Under the pieces are notes generated by a model, which was not told the origin of the DNA, did no database searches, and saw only the letters and a list, made by a program, of their open reading frames with translations. Shown piece after piece: positions 15,741 through 24,196 of a stretch of DNA of 64,000 nucleotides. How positions within the stretch are numbered: position 1 is the first letter of the stretch; every line of letters starts with the position of its first letter. The DNA is taken from the NCBI GenBank assembly GCA_016790965.1, contig JAEUNZ010000025.1, positions 31,375-95,374 on the forward strand, given 5' to 3'. Made by a program: the position numbers and the translations under genes. Origin of the DNA: SSSZ01 sp016790965. GTDB taxonomy: Bacteria; Pseudomonadota; Gammaproteobacteria; Burkholderiales; Rhodocyclaceae.

Positions 15741-17047
15741 AACCCATCAATGTTGGCCTTATCGGCATCGGCACCGTCGGCGGCGGCACCTGGACCGTCC
15801 TTAATCGCAATGCGGAGGAAATCACCCGCCGCGCCGGCCGCCCGATCCGCATCACCGTGGTGGCCGACAAGAACCTTGAACTGGCCCGGAAAATAACCGG
15901 CGGCGCCTGCAAGCTGACCGACGACGCCTTCGCCGTGGTCAATGACCCCGAAGTCGATATCGTCGTCGAGCTGATCGGCGGCTATGGCGTGGCCAAGGAA
16001 GTGGTCATGCAGGCCATCGCCAACGGCAAGCACGTGGTCACCGCCAACAAGGCGCTGCTCGCCGTGCATGGCACCGAGATCTTCACCGCCGCCCAGGGCA
16101 AGGGTGTCATGGTGGCCTTCGAGGCCGCCGTGGCCGGGGGCATCCCCATCATCAAGGCCCTGCGCGAGGGCCTCACCGCCAACCGCATCGAATGGGCCGC
16201 CGGCATCATCAACGGCACCACCAACTTCATCCTTTCCGAGATGCGGGATAAGGGTTTGTCCTTTGCCGACGTCCTGGCCGAGGCCCAGCGCCTGGGTTAC
16301 GCCGAAGCCGACCCCACCTTCGACATCGAGGGCGTGGATGCGGCCCACAAGGCCACTATTCTCGCTTCCATCGCCTTCGGCATCCCGGTGCAGTTCGACA
16401 AGGCCTACGTGGAAGGCATCACCAAGCTGGAAGCCGCCGACATCAAGTACGCCGAGCAACTGGGCTACCGCATCAAGCTGCTGGGCATCGCCAAGCGACG
16501 CCCCAATGGTGTGGAACTACGCGTGCATCCCACCCTGGTGCCGGCCAAGCGCCTCATCGCCAACGTCGAGGGCGCCATGAACGCCGTGCTGGTGAAGGGC
16601 GACGCCGTCGGCGCCACCCTCTATTACGGCAAGGGCGCCGGCGCCGAGCCGACCGCCTCTGCCGTGGTGGCCGATCTGGTCGATGTGGCCCGCCTGGCCA
16701 CCGCCGACCCGGAACACCGCGTGCCGCACCTGGCGTTCCAGCCGGATGCCATGTCCAGCCTGCCCATCCTGCCCATGAGCGAGGTGGAAACCGGCTACTA
16801 CCTGCGCCTGCGCGTGGAAGACAAGCCCGGCGTGCTGGCCGACATCACCCGCATCCTGGCCGACCAGGCCATCTCCATCGACGCCATGCTGCAGCGGGAG
16901 CCGGAGGAGGGGGAGGGTGAGACCGACATCATCATCCTCACCCACGTCTGCAAGGAAAGCGCTGCGGACGCGGCAATTCGCCTCATCGAAGCCCTGCCGG
17001 CGCAAAAAGGACAGGTCAAGCGCATTCGTCTGGAAGAGTTGCAGTAA
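15737..17047 (+). CDS. hom: Homoserine dehydrogenase
   Basis: Reduces aspartate-4-semialdehyde to homoserine for threonine and methionine synthesis. The 436-residue protein has an N-terminal NAD(P)-binding GLIGIGTVGGG (7-17), the catalytic-domain signature AAVAGGIPIIKALREGL, INGTTNFIL, and a C-terminal ACT regulatory domain (about 350-430; YYLRLRVEDKPGVLADIT) for threonine feedback. The start overlaps the GNAT stop by 4 bp. Threonine synthase (thrC), the usual next gene in betaproteobacteria, is absent here. A lipoprotein gene and a palindromic element follow instead. Confidence 0.97.
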   Translation: MKPINVGLIGIGTVGGGTWTVLNRNAEEITRRAGRPIRITVVADKNLELARKITGGACKLTDDAFAVVNDPEVDIVVELIGGYGVAKEVVMQAIANGKHVVTANKALLAVHGTEIFTAAQGKGVMVAFEAAVAGGIPIIKALREGLTANRIEWAAGIINGTTNFILSEMRDKGLSFADVLAEAQRLGYAEADPTFDIEGVDAAHKATILASIAFGIPVQFDKAYVEGITKLEAADIKYAEQLGYRIKLLGIAKRRPNGVELRVHPTLVPAKRLIANVEGAMNAVLVKGDAVGATLYYGKGAGAEPTASAVVADLVDVARLATADPEHRVPHLAFQPDAMSSLPILPMSEVETGYYLRLRVEDKPGVLADITRILADQAISIDAMLQREPEEGEGETDIIILTHVCKESAADAAIRLIEALPAQKGQVKRIRLEELQ

Positions 17048-17052
17048 GGGCG

Positions 17053-17619
17053 ATGGCAGGCCAGGGCGCAGGTTTTTCCAGGGTACCAGGGCCGGGATGC
17101 CGGTGGCTGGGGATTGCCCTGGTCTTGGCCGCCCTTGCGGCCTGTGAAGGCACGCGGATTCACAACATCAATGTACAGACCGCCGCCGCCGGAACCTTGA
17201 TCGAAGCCAAGCAGGTGGTGGCCCTGGTATACGCCCAGGCCCCGGATGGCGAAATAGACAAGCTGCTCTACTCCGGCGGCGATACCACAACCGCCATCCG
17301 CCAGGTACGGGACCATCACTCTCGTCTCAAGCCCTGGCTCGACCAGGGCGTCATCGGCAATACCGCCTCGGGTTTCGTTGCCCTGCGGGACGGCTCCCGG
17401 GCCGCCGAAGTCCAGAAGTTGCTCTGGGACGAGAATCGCTTCCGCGCCTTCCTCTACAACCGGGCTTCCAAGGAAGTGGGGCACGGCGGCGATAGCCTGG
17501 CGGCCTGGCTGCCCTATGCTTCCTTCAGCTTCGGCAAGGAATGGACGGAACAGGGCTCGCCCGACTGGTGGGTTCTGGAAGAGTCCGGCGTTTGGCGCCT
17601 GCGGGGCGCCAAACCCTGA
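17053..17619 (+). CDS. Putative lipoprotein (DUF1318/YdbL-like region)
   Basis: A 188-residue protein with a late signal segment and lipobox LAAC (Cys31), predicting an acylated periplasmic lipoprotein. The body contains EAKQVVALVYAQAPDGEIDKLL and a Trp-rich C-terminus (SPDWWVLEESGVWRL). The AxxGxVxE-like stretch resembles YdbL/DUF1318 proteins, but I am not sure of the family. It starts 5 bp after hom and is probably carried on the same transcript. It is followed at once by a palindromic repeat element. Confidence 0.7.
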   Translation: MAGQGAGFSRVPGPGCRWLGIALVLAALAACEGTRIHNINVQTAAAGTLIEAKQVVALVYAQAPDGEIDKLLYSGGDTTTAIRQVRDHHSRLKPWLDQGVIGNTASGFVALRDGSRAAEVQKLLWDENRFRAFLYNRASKEVGHGGDSLAAWLPYASFSFGKEWTEQGSPDWWVLEESGVWRLRGAKP

Positions 17620-17637
17620 TCTCTCGCGAAGCGCGGA

Positions 17638-17802
17638 CTAGTACTGCGTTCCGCCAAACCGCTTACATGAAATCGCGCCTTCTCGCGCCATGCGGCGTTG
17701 CAAATCCTCGCCATAGCTTCGGCTATGACTACAGTTTGCGCCTTGCCTGACAGGAGAATGCATAATTTCACCTGTCAGCTCATTGACGGAACGCAGGACT
17801 AC
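17638..17802. mobile_element. Palindromic element with UUCG-capped central hairpin (A)
   Basis: The ends are TAGTACTGCGTTCCGCC and, reading in from the other side, TAGTCCTGCGTTCCGTC, matching at 15 of 17 bases. The boundaries are CTAG at 17638-17641 and CTAC at 17799-17802. The exact centre is CATAGC-TTCG-GCTATG (17712-17727), a six-pair stem whose RNA would have the very stable cUUCGg tetraloop. The flank AATCCTCGC precedes it, as in the other elements. Its terminal repeats are unrelated to those of the elements at 40 kb although the core is shared. It has no coding capacity and occupies most of the 261-bp gap. Confidence 0.75.
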
Positions 17803-17880
17803 AGGGCGGGACGAGCGCACTTGTGGGTGTCTTGTCGGTTTACCCTTGCGTGCGGCCGCTGCTGGCAGGCAGCTCGGGAT

Positions 17881-18885
17881 TCAATTGCGAAAATAACGCG
17901 GCGGCGCGAAAAGCGAATCGATGCTGACGCGCCGGATTTCAGGGTGATCCGGGGCAGTGTAGAGCACGGGGGCCATCATTTCCTCGAAGACGCCCCGCAG
18001 GCCTCGGGCGCCGGTCTTGTATTCGAGGGCGATGTCGGCGATCTGCTCGAAGACCGGCGGTGCCACCGTCAGTTCGACGCCCTGATCGCGCAGGATGTCG
18101 ACGTACTGGCGGTAGATGGCATTGGTCGGTTCGGTCATGATGCGCACCAGCCGGTCCCGCCCCAGCGCATCGAAGCGCGCCACGACCGGCAGACGGCCGG
18201 TGAATTCGGGGATCAGCCCGAATTCGAACAGATCGGTGGGTTTGATGCGCCGGTTGAGGCGGTCCAGAACCGCCTCGTCGTCGGCGCCGCTGGCACCGAT
18301 GTAGCCCAGGCTGCGGCCCTGGGCCATGATCTGCTCCAGGCCCACGAAGGCACCGCCGCAGATGAACAGGATGTCCGTGGTGTCCACGAAGCGACCCGCC
18401 TCGAGCTTGACCGGCGTCCCTTCCATGATCTTGAGCAGGGCGTGCTGGACATTCTCGCCCGAGGTACCGCGGGACTCGCCGGCCGGGGTCCGCAACTTGT
18501 CGATTTCGTCGATGAAGACGATGCCCCGTGCGGCCAGGGCGTCGTCGCCGCCGGCTTTGTCGGCCAGGCGGCGCAGCATCGCTTCGATTTCGTCGTTCAC
18601 GTAGCGGGTCTGGGCCAGGGAGGTCGCACTGGCGGTGACGAAGGGGACGCCCAGGCAGCCGGCCAGGGTTTCGCACAGCAGGGTCTTGCCGGTTCCCGAG
18701 GGGCCCACCAGAAGCAGATTGCTCTTGCTCAGAGCGCTGCCGCTACGTCGGGCGAGGTCGATCTTGCGGTAGTGGGCGTAGACCGCGACGGCTACGGCCT
18801 TCTTGGCCTCCTCCTGCCCGATGACGTAGGCGTCCAGGTGGCGGACGATGGCGCTGGGGGTGGGGACGGATGTCTCGTGATTCAT
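17881..18885 (-). CDS. ClpX-like AAA+ ATPase lacking the zinc-binding domain
   Basis: A 334-residue AAA+ protein matching the ClpX ATPase module: YVIGQEEAKKAV, Walker A GPSGTGKT (61-68), Walker B IVFIDE (122-127), GRLPVV with Arg231, and sensor-2 KTGARGLR (Arg294). It differs from housekeeping ClpX in four places. The N-terminal zinc domain is absent. The pore loop GYVG is RYVN (94-97). The RKH-loop insert is missing. The ClpP-docking IGF is IGA (196-198). It is therefore probably a specialised unfoldase or remodeller that may not use ClpP. I placed the start at 18885 (MNHETSVPTP), since upstream codons belong to the divergent hydrolase region. It is divergent from that gene, with about 60 bp between them. 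Confidence 0.88.
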   Translation of the reverse strand: MNHETSVPTPSAIVRHLDAYVIGQEEAKKAVAVAVYAHYRKIDLARRSGSALSKSNLLLVGPSGTGKTLLCETLAGCLGVPFVTASATSLAQTRYVNDEIEAMLRRLADKAGGDDALAARGIVFIDEIDKLRTPAGESRGTSGENVQHALLKIMEGTPVKLEAGRFVDTTDILFICGGAFVGLEQIMAQGRSLGYIGASGADDEAVLDRLNRRIKPTDLFEFGLIPEFTGRLPVVARFDALGRDRLVRIMTEPTNAIYRQYVDILRDQGVELTVAPPVFEQIADIALEYKTGARGLRGVFEEMMAPVLYTAPDHPEIRRVSIDSLFAPPRYFRN

Positions 18886-18945
18886 GGGCTGGGGTGCGGG
18901 TGTATGCTGGCAGGCGAGTGTAACCCGGGGCCGGAGACGATGACC

Positions 18946-19527
18946 ATGACAGACAAGGACCTGCGCTGTGAAGACGGTATCTTGTGCGCGGAGCGATCGC
19001 TGCTCCTCCTGATCGATGTGCAATTGCGGCTCGCGCCGAGCATCGACGGCCACGAGGGAATCGTTGCCCGCTGCCAGGCCCTGGCCGAGTCGGCGCGGGA
19101 CCTGGGCGTGCCGGTGTTGGCCACCGAACATTGTCCGGAGGCCCTGGGCGAGACCTTGCCGCTGCTGCGGGAAACGGTGACCGCCTCCCAGGTGGTGGGC
19201 AAGCGCTATTTCTCGGGTATGGACGAGGCGGCATTGCCCGAGGCCCTGGGGCGGTCTGGCCGCAGCCAGATCATCGTGGCAGGGATGGAGGCCCACGTCT
19301 GTGTCCTGCAAAGCGCCCTGGGCCTCATGGCCGAGGGCTACGACTGCCGGGTGGTGGCGGACGCGGTCGGATCCCGTCATCCGGAGGACAGGCGCATCGG
19401 GCTGGATCGCTTGCGCCAGGCGGGGGTGGGGGTGGTGACGACGGAAATGGTCCTCTTCGAATGGCTGCGCCACGTCGACCATCCAGCCTTTCGCACCGTG
19501 ATCGGGCGTATCAAGCGCCTGAGCTGA
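18946..19527 (+). CDS. Isochorismatase-like cysteine hydrolase
   Basis: An approximately 193-residue cysteine hydrolase with the family triad visible: Asp in LLLLIDVQLRL, Lys in VVGKRYFSG and the nucleophilic Cys in AHVCVLQSALGL. It resembles the YcaC/nicotinamidase-like branch; the substrate cannot be told. The ATG at 18946 lies 9 bp after GGAG; an ATG at 18940 is in frame but too close to it. It is divergent from the ClpX-like gene with a shared 60-bp intergenic region, which makes co-regulation possible. Confidence 0.85.
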   Translation: MTDKDLRCEDGILCAERSLLLLIDVQLRLAPSIDGHEGIVARCQALAESARDLGVPVLATEHCPEALGETLPLLRETVTASQVVGKRYFSGMDEAALPEALGRSGRSQIIVAGMEAHVCVLQSALGLMAEGYDCRVVADAVGSRHPEDRRIGLDRLRQAGVGVVTTEMVLFEWLRHVDHPAFRTVIGRIKRLS

Positions 19528-19839
19528 ACGACGCGGCAGCGCTGCCCATCCCTCGCCCCAGTTGGTGGAGGGGTGGGGTTGTTGATCCAGAGTTGGATTC
19601 TTTTTTTGGCACCTTTCTTCTTGCCACCTGTACGGACCGGACACACGGGTAACACGTGTGCGGGGACATGGGTAATGCTTTGCGGGTGCTGTCCCCAACG
19701 AAAGCCGAAGGTTTCGGCGCAGCCAAAAGGCGACCTCAGCCTCCGCGTGGGCGGTACGCCCAGAATACAGAAGACGTGAAAGGTTCAAAAAAAATCCCCG
19801 GCGAGTTTTCCCCGCCGGGGGTTTTCGCCTTCATGGGGA
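19528..19839. other. 312-bp intergenic region with possible IS remnant
   Basis: After the hydrolase gene there is a GC-rich imperfect inverted repeat (about 19546-19580). Then comes a stretch (about 19630-19690) with ACACGGGTAACACGTGT and GGGGACATGGGTAATG, which resembles the ends of some insertion sequences, though I see no transposase frame. A small hairpin GCCGAAGGTTTCGGC follows, and then the terminator of the minus-strand genes. Nothing here looks coding. Confidence 0.4.
19786..19823 (-). terminator. Intrinsic terminator of the tandem small-protein genes
   Basis: On the minus strand CCCCGGCGGGG-AAAA-CTCGCCGGGG is followed by ATTTTTTTTG, a GC-rich stem with an eight-T run. It lies 17 bp after the stop of the small secreted protein gene at 19840 and should end its transcript. 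Confidence 0.85.
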
Positions 19840-20160
19840 TCAGCCGTTGCCGTTGAAGGCGGCCCGGTAGGCGGCGTGGCCGTCGGGGCCGGTGCTGGTG
19901 CCGAAGGCGGCCTTGCCCATGATATCGACCTTGGCCGGGGCGCTGCCGTTGTCGCTGCCCAGACTACGCTGGTAGGCCTCGTGGCCGCTCCAGGCGTTGT
20001 CGGACGGGGTGCCGAAGGCGGCCTTGCCGACCACGGTGTTGGTCTGGCTTTCGTAGCCGAGGAAGGCGCGCTGGTAGCCGTCGTGGGCTCCGGCGACGGC
20101 GGAGCCGGCGGCGGACAGGGAGGCGATGGCGACGAGGGAAACGATGAGGGTGGTTTTCAT
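19840..20160 (-). CDS. Small secreted repeat protein, paralogue 2
   Basis: A 106-residue protein with a signal peptide (MKTTLIVSLVAIASLSAAGSAVA). The mature part consists of about 2.5 repeats of roughly 34 residues. Each unit opens with (G/A)H-x2-Y-Q-R-(A/S) and closes with GKAAFGT: first unit AHDGYQRAFLGYES...VVGKAAFGTP, second GHEAYQRSLGS...IMGKAAFGTS, then a partial GHAAYRAAFNGNG. It is almost identical to the upstream gene at 20198, indicating recent tandem duplication. Function is unknown; export and the short regular repeats suggest a structural or envelope role. A strong terminator follows. I do not recognise a named family. Confidence 0.8.
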   Translation of the reverse strand: MKTTLIVSLVAIASLSAAGSAVAGAHDGYQRAFLGYESQTNTVVGKAAFGTPSDNAWSGHEAYQRSLGSDNGSAPAKVDIMGKAAFGTSTGPDGHAAYRAAFNGNG

Positions 20161-20197
20161 GATGATTCTCCGTTGATTGGGATTGTGGTGACGGCGA

Positions 20198-20521
20198 TCA
20201 GCCGTTGCCGTTGAAAGCGGCGCGGTAGATGGCGTGGCCGTCGGGGCCGGTGCTGGTGCCGAAGGCGGCCTTGCCCATGGCGTCGACTTTGGCCGGGGTA
20301 CTGCCGTTGTCGCTGCCCAGGGCGCGCTGGTAGGCCTCGTGGCCGCTCCAGGCGTTGCCGGTGGGGGTGCCGAAGGCAGCCTTGCCGACCACGGTATTGG
20401 TCTGGGTTTCGTAGCCGAGGAAGGCGCGCTGGTAGCCATCGTGGGCTCCGGCGGTGGCCAGGCCGGCGACAGAGGTGAGGGATGCAAAGGCGATGATGGA
20501 AGCAAGAGTCTTGGTTTTCAT
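20198..20521 (-). CDS. Small secreted repeat protein, paralogue 1
   Basis: A 107-residue protein with a signal peptide (MKTKTLASIIAFASLTSVAG, cut near ATA-GAH). The mature sequence is nearly identical to its neighbour: AHDGYQRAFLGYETQ, VVGKAAFGTPTGN, GHEAYQRALGSDNG, AMGKAAFGTSTGPDGH, ending FNGNG. The nucleotide match continues into the ribosome-site region (CAACGGAGAATCATCATG and CAACGGAGAACCATCATG), so the duplicated unit includes the leader. Signal peptides differ more than the mature parts, which implies selection or gene conversion on the mature protein. Confidence 0.82.
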   Translation of the reverse strand: MKTKTLASIIAFASLTSVAGLATAGAHDGYQRAFLGYETQTNTVVGKAAFGTPTGNAWSGHEAYQRALGSDNGSTPAKVDAMGKAAFGTSTGPDGHAIYRAAFNGNG

Positions 20522-20773
20522 GATGGTTCTCCGTTGAAAGTTGGGTTGCGCTGCTTTCGCGGGGGGTTTTCCCTGGCGCCGGCAGTTCCCGCGGTCTGCC
20601 GTTGCCCAGATTCACGTTGGATCGGCGTTGATCCGATCTTTCATGTCTTACTGTCTTGGTCGGGGAACTTGCCGATTGCTTACAGCACTTTCTTGACCGT
20701 TCGTAACCGACTGTGACCTCTCGAATTCCCCCTCGGGGAGGGGGTTGGCGATCGGGCAGCCTGTTGCTGAGGT
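20522..20773. other. Leader region of the small-protein genes and a small hairpin
   Basis: This 252-bp gap holds the presumed promoter region of the tandem small-protein genes; I see no convincing -35/-10 pair. An inverted repeat CCCCCT-CGGGG-AGGGGG (20728-20744) lies downstream of the AddA-like gene and could help end its transcript, although no T-run follows. Confidence 0.4.
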
Positions 20774-23700
20774 CTACGGCGCGGGGAAAAATCCGGATGC
20801 AGGGAGTTGAATAATTTTTTCTTCCGCCCCGGAGAGGTCGATCAGGCGGTCCTGCTCGACGAAGTACACGGCCAGGCGCAGGGGGCGTCCGGCGGAAGGG
20901 AAGAGCGCCGCGTAGCGCTCGAGTTGTGGGCGGTGGGTGGCGGCCCGGGCGAGGAGATCGGCGGGGGCGGCGGAAGTCAGGCGCAGGGTCTTGTAATCGA
21001 CGATCCAGCGTTGGCCGTCCGCCGTGAAGCAGCGGTCGACCACATGGTCGTGCCGACCCTCGGCGGCGGCGGAAGAAAGCGCCCACTCGGCACGGGCGTC
21101 CGGATGGGGCGAGAGAATCCAGCGGCCGGTGGGGCTGGCGAGAACGCCCTGCAGGATGGTCACGGTACGGGCGGCGCCGGCATCCGCCTCCCGCGGGGCC
21201 AGTCCCTTGTCCCGCAGCCAGGCTGCGAAGGCGGCGCGCCGCTCGGCGACGCGGGCTGCGGACCAGGCCTCGGGGCCGTCCCGGGCGATGAGTTCCAGGA
21301 CGCGATGGACCAGGGAGCCGACGGCGGCGTCGGGACCGCTGCCCTCGCCTTCAGCGCCGCCGGAGCGGGCAGGTCCCGCCGCCGGCCGGGGCGACGGGGT
21401 GGGCAGGTCGGCCAGGGCGAGGCGGCGGAGATCGGCGGTCGGTTCGGTGAGGGCAATCTGCCCAGCCACGGCAGGCGAGGCTTGCGTGGTAGCCAGAACC
21501 TCGGCGCAGCGCTTTTCGGCGCCGTGCTCCCACAGGAGGCGCAGGAAGGATCCGGCCGCCGGCGTGCGCAGCGCACCCTCGCGGACGGTGGCGACGCCGA
21601 CCAGATGCAGGCGGCGACGGGCCCGGGTGGCGGCCACGTAGAGAAGGCGTTCGCTCTCGTGGCGGGCCCGTTCGGCTTCCAGGCGGGCGAGGGCGGCATA
21701 GGGGCTGATGCGCGTGCGCGCGCTGCCCCGGGCGCGCAAGGGGGCGACGACGAGGTGCTCCCGGGTGCCCTCGGCGGGGATTTCGTCCCACAGAAGGAGG
21801 GGCGGATCGTCGCGGCCCGAGGCGCGGTGCAGGCCGGGGACGATCACCGTGTCGAACTCCAGGCCCTTGGCCTTGTGCAGGGTCATCATGGGCAGCGCCA
21901 GGGCGGCCGGGGAGGGGTCCGGCGGGGCGAAGAGCCGGGCGGCTTCGGTCTCCAGGGCGTCGGCGCTCCAGGTGCCGCGGCTGCCCAAGGTGTCTAGGCG
22001 CTGGAAGAGGGCCTCCACGTCCGCCCGTTCGTCTTCCGCCAGGCAGCGGTCGCCGCCCAGGGAGCGCCAAGTTCCCTCCAGCCAGCGGCGCGGCGGGCAG
22101 CGGCCTTGCTGGGCGAGGGCTTCGGCCAGGACAGAGGCGGTGTGGCGCAGGCGGGTCTGGCCGTCGGGGGAAAGGCGGGCGAGGCGCCCCTCGTCCCGGG
22201 CCAGTTGCCAGACTGTGGAACGATGGTCGTCCCCGGCCAGGGCATGCAGGTCGGCCAGGGTGAGGCCGCACCACGGGGCGCGCAGGATGGCCAGCCAATG
22301 CACCCGGTCGTCGCGGTGGAGCAGTGCGCGGGCCAGGGAAAGCACATCCTGGATCGCCTGCCGGCTGGCCAGGGGCGCCATATCCACGGCCTGGAAGGGC
22401 AGTTGCGGGGCGCGCTGGCGCAGGCGGGCCAGGAGGGGGGCCAGGTGGCTGCGGGCCCGCACCAGGACGGCGACGCTTGCGTCCGGGTAGCGCTGCCGTT
22501 CCGCCAGGATCAGATCGATGAGGAGGTCGGCCTCCCGCTCGCCGCCGTCGGCCTCCGCGTCGGCATCCAGCAGGATCGGATGCAGGGCCACGCCGGAATT
22601 CTCCTCCTCCGGCCGGGTCGCCATACAGGGGGCGTAGCGCACGGCGCCGTGCAGGGGCTCGTCCCGGGCCGGGAAGACCCCCGGGAAGGTGGCGTTGATC
22701 CACGCCACCACCTGCGGCCGCGAGCGGTTGTTGCGATAGAGGCACAGCTTTTCGGGCCGCAGGTCGCCGATGCCGCCGTCGCGGACCTTGAGAAAGAGCC
22801 CCACGTCGGCCTTGCGGAAGCGGTAGATGGACTGCATGGGGTCGCCCACCAGAAAGAGGCTGCGCTCGTCGCCGCCGGGGCGGCCGTAATCCCAGCCGCG
22901 GATGAGGCTGGCGACGAGGCGGATCTGGGCGGGGCTGGTGTCCTGGAATTCATCCACCAGCAGGTGGCGGATGCGGTAATCGAGGGCCAGGGCAAGGTCC
23001 GTCGGGGCCTCGTCGTCCCCCAGGGCGGCGACGGCTCGCTGGGCGACCTCGGCGAAATCCACCTCGCCCGCTTCCTGAAAAGCCAGCCAGAGCTGGGCCG
23101 TGGCCAGATTGAGGAGGTGGGAGAAGACCTCCACCGTGGCCCATTCCTCATCCGCATAGACCGGCAGGGGCAATTCCCGTACCGGCGCCAGGGCCGCGGC
23201 GGCCTCGGCCGGCAGGGCATCCAGGAGGGCCTTCAGCGCCGCCTTGTGCTCCCGGCCAGCGGGGACCGGCAGGCCCTGGCGCTTGTCCAGGGACTTGCGC
23301 AGCTCGTCGTCGGCGGTGAGCAGCAAATCGGCCAGACCCTGCCATAAGGGCAGGGTGGCGGGGTCGTCGTCCAGGAGGCGGTCCCAGTTCTCCAGACGGG
23401 CGATGGGCGATTCCGGATTTTCGGCGGCCAGGGTAGCGCCGGCAAAACGCGCGGCGGTCCGCAGGCTCTCCTGCAAGGGGGCGTCGAAGACGGCGGCAGC
23501 CGCAGCCAGATCGCGGCGCACCAGGGCCGCGAGGCCGGCTTCGGCCTCGGCCCGCAGGTCTGCGTCGGCGCCCCGGGCGGTGTGGCGCAGCCACTGGTCC
23601 CGCCGGGCCAGCAATGCCACCAGCAGGCGTTCCAGGCGGCCCGCGTCGTTGTCCATGAAGGCCAGGGCGGCGGCCACCGTGTCGGCCTGGGGGCCGGCGT

Positions 23701-24196
23701 CCTCCACCAGGGCCAGGGTGCGCCGGGCGGCGGCCTCGTAATGGGGCGTGGCATCCTCGGCTATCCCGGGCTGGGTACCGAAGCGGGAGAGGTAGGGCAT
23801 CTGCCGCGCCAGGCTGGCGCACAGAGAATCCAGGGTGGTGACCGCCAGGCGCCCCGGATGAGCGAGGAGCTTCCAGCCTTGCTCCGCGTCGCGGGCGAGG
23901 GCGGTGCGGCCCAGATCGTAGGTGAGTTGCCGATGGGGCGCCTCGTCGCCGGGCCGCTCGCCAGTCGCCGCCAGTTCCAGGCTGCTCAGGATGCGGTCGC
24001 GCATTTCGGCTGCCGCCTTGTTGGTGAAGGTCAGTGCCACCACTTCTTCGGGGTGATCCACCCGGGCCAGCAGGCCCAGTACCCGCTGGGTCAGCAACTC
24101 CGTCTTGCCCGCCCCCGCCGGCGCCTCGACGATGAAGGACTGCGGCTCCAGGGCCCGGAGCCGTGCGGCGGCGTCGGCGGTGAGAAGCTCAGTCAA
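20774..24196 (-). CDS. AddA-like UvrD-type helicase/nuclease
   Basis: A 1140-residue superfamily 1A helicase: Walker A APAGAGKTELLTQR (25-38), motif Ia ALTFTNKAAAEMRDR, Walker B VDEFQDTSPAQ, motif III FLVGDPMQSIYRFRKAD, LTLHKAKGLEFD-type and YVAATRARRRL motifs. A C-terminal PD-(D/E)XK nuclease has its WIVDYKT motif near residue 1065. With the AddB-like protein encoded downstream of uvrA, it should process double-strand breaks for RecA loading (RecBCD/AddAB role). It overlaps the preceding envelope-protein gene by 8 bp. The motifs make the helicase-nuclease assignment secure; the orthology to addA is an inference. Confidence 0.92.
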   Translation of the reverse strand: MTELLTADAAARLRALEPQSFIVEAPAGAGKTELLTQRVLGLLARVDHPEEVVALTFTNKAAAEMRDRILSSLELAATGERPGDEAPHRQLTYDLGRTALARDAEQGWKLLAHPGRLAVTTLDSLCASLARQMPYLSRFGTQPGIAEDATPHYEAAARRTLALVEDAGPQADTVAAALAFMDNDAGRLERLLVALLARRDQWLRHTARGADADLRAEAEAGLAALVRRDLAAAAAVFDAPLQESLRTAARFAGATLAAENPESPIARLENWDRLLDDDPATLPLWQGLADLLLTADDELRKSLDKRQGLPVPAGREHKAALKALLDALPAEAAAALAPVRELPLPVYADEEWATVEVFSHLLNLATAQLWLAFQEAGEVDFAEVAQRAVAALGDDEAPTDLALALDYRIRHLLVDEFQDTSPAQIRLVASLIRGWDYGRPGGDERSLFLVGDPMQSIYRFRKADVGLFLKVRDGGIGDLRPEKLCLYRNNRSRPQVVAWINATFPGVFPARDEPLHGAVRYAPCMATRPEEENSGVALHPILLDADAEADGGEREADLLIDLILAERQRYPDASVAVLVRARSHLAPLLARLRQRAPQLPFQAVDMAPLASRQAIQDVLSLARALLHRDDRVHWLAILRAPWCGLTLADLHALAGDDHRSTVWQLARDEGRLARLSPDGQTRLRHTASVLAEALAQQGRCPPRRWLEGTWRSLGGDRCLAEDERADVEALFQRLDTLGSRGTWSADALETEAARLFAPPDPSPAALALPMMTLHKAKGLEFDTVIVPGLHRASGRDDPPLLLWDEIPAEGTREHLVVAPLRARGSARTRISPYAALARLEAERARHESERLLYVAATRARRRLHLVGVATVREGALRTPAAGSFLRLLWEHGAEKRCAEVLATTQASPAVAGQIALTEPTADLRRLALADLPTPSPRPAAGPARSGGAEGEGSGPDAAVGSLVHRVLELIARDGPEAWSAARVAERRAAFAAWLRDKGLAPREADAGAARTVTILQGVLASPTGRWILSPHPDARAEWALSSAAAEGRHDHVVDRCFTADGQRWIVDYKTLRLTSAAPADLLARAATHRPQLERYAALFPSAGRPLRLAVYFVEQDRLIDLSGAEEKIIQLPASGFFPAP

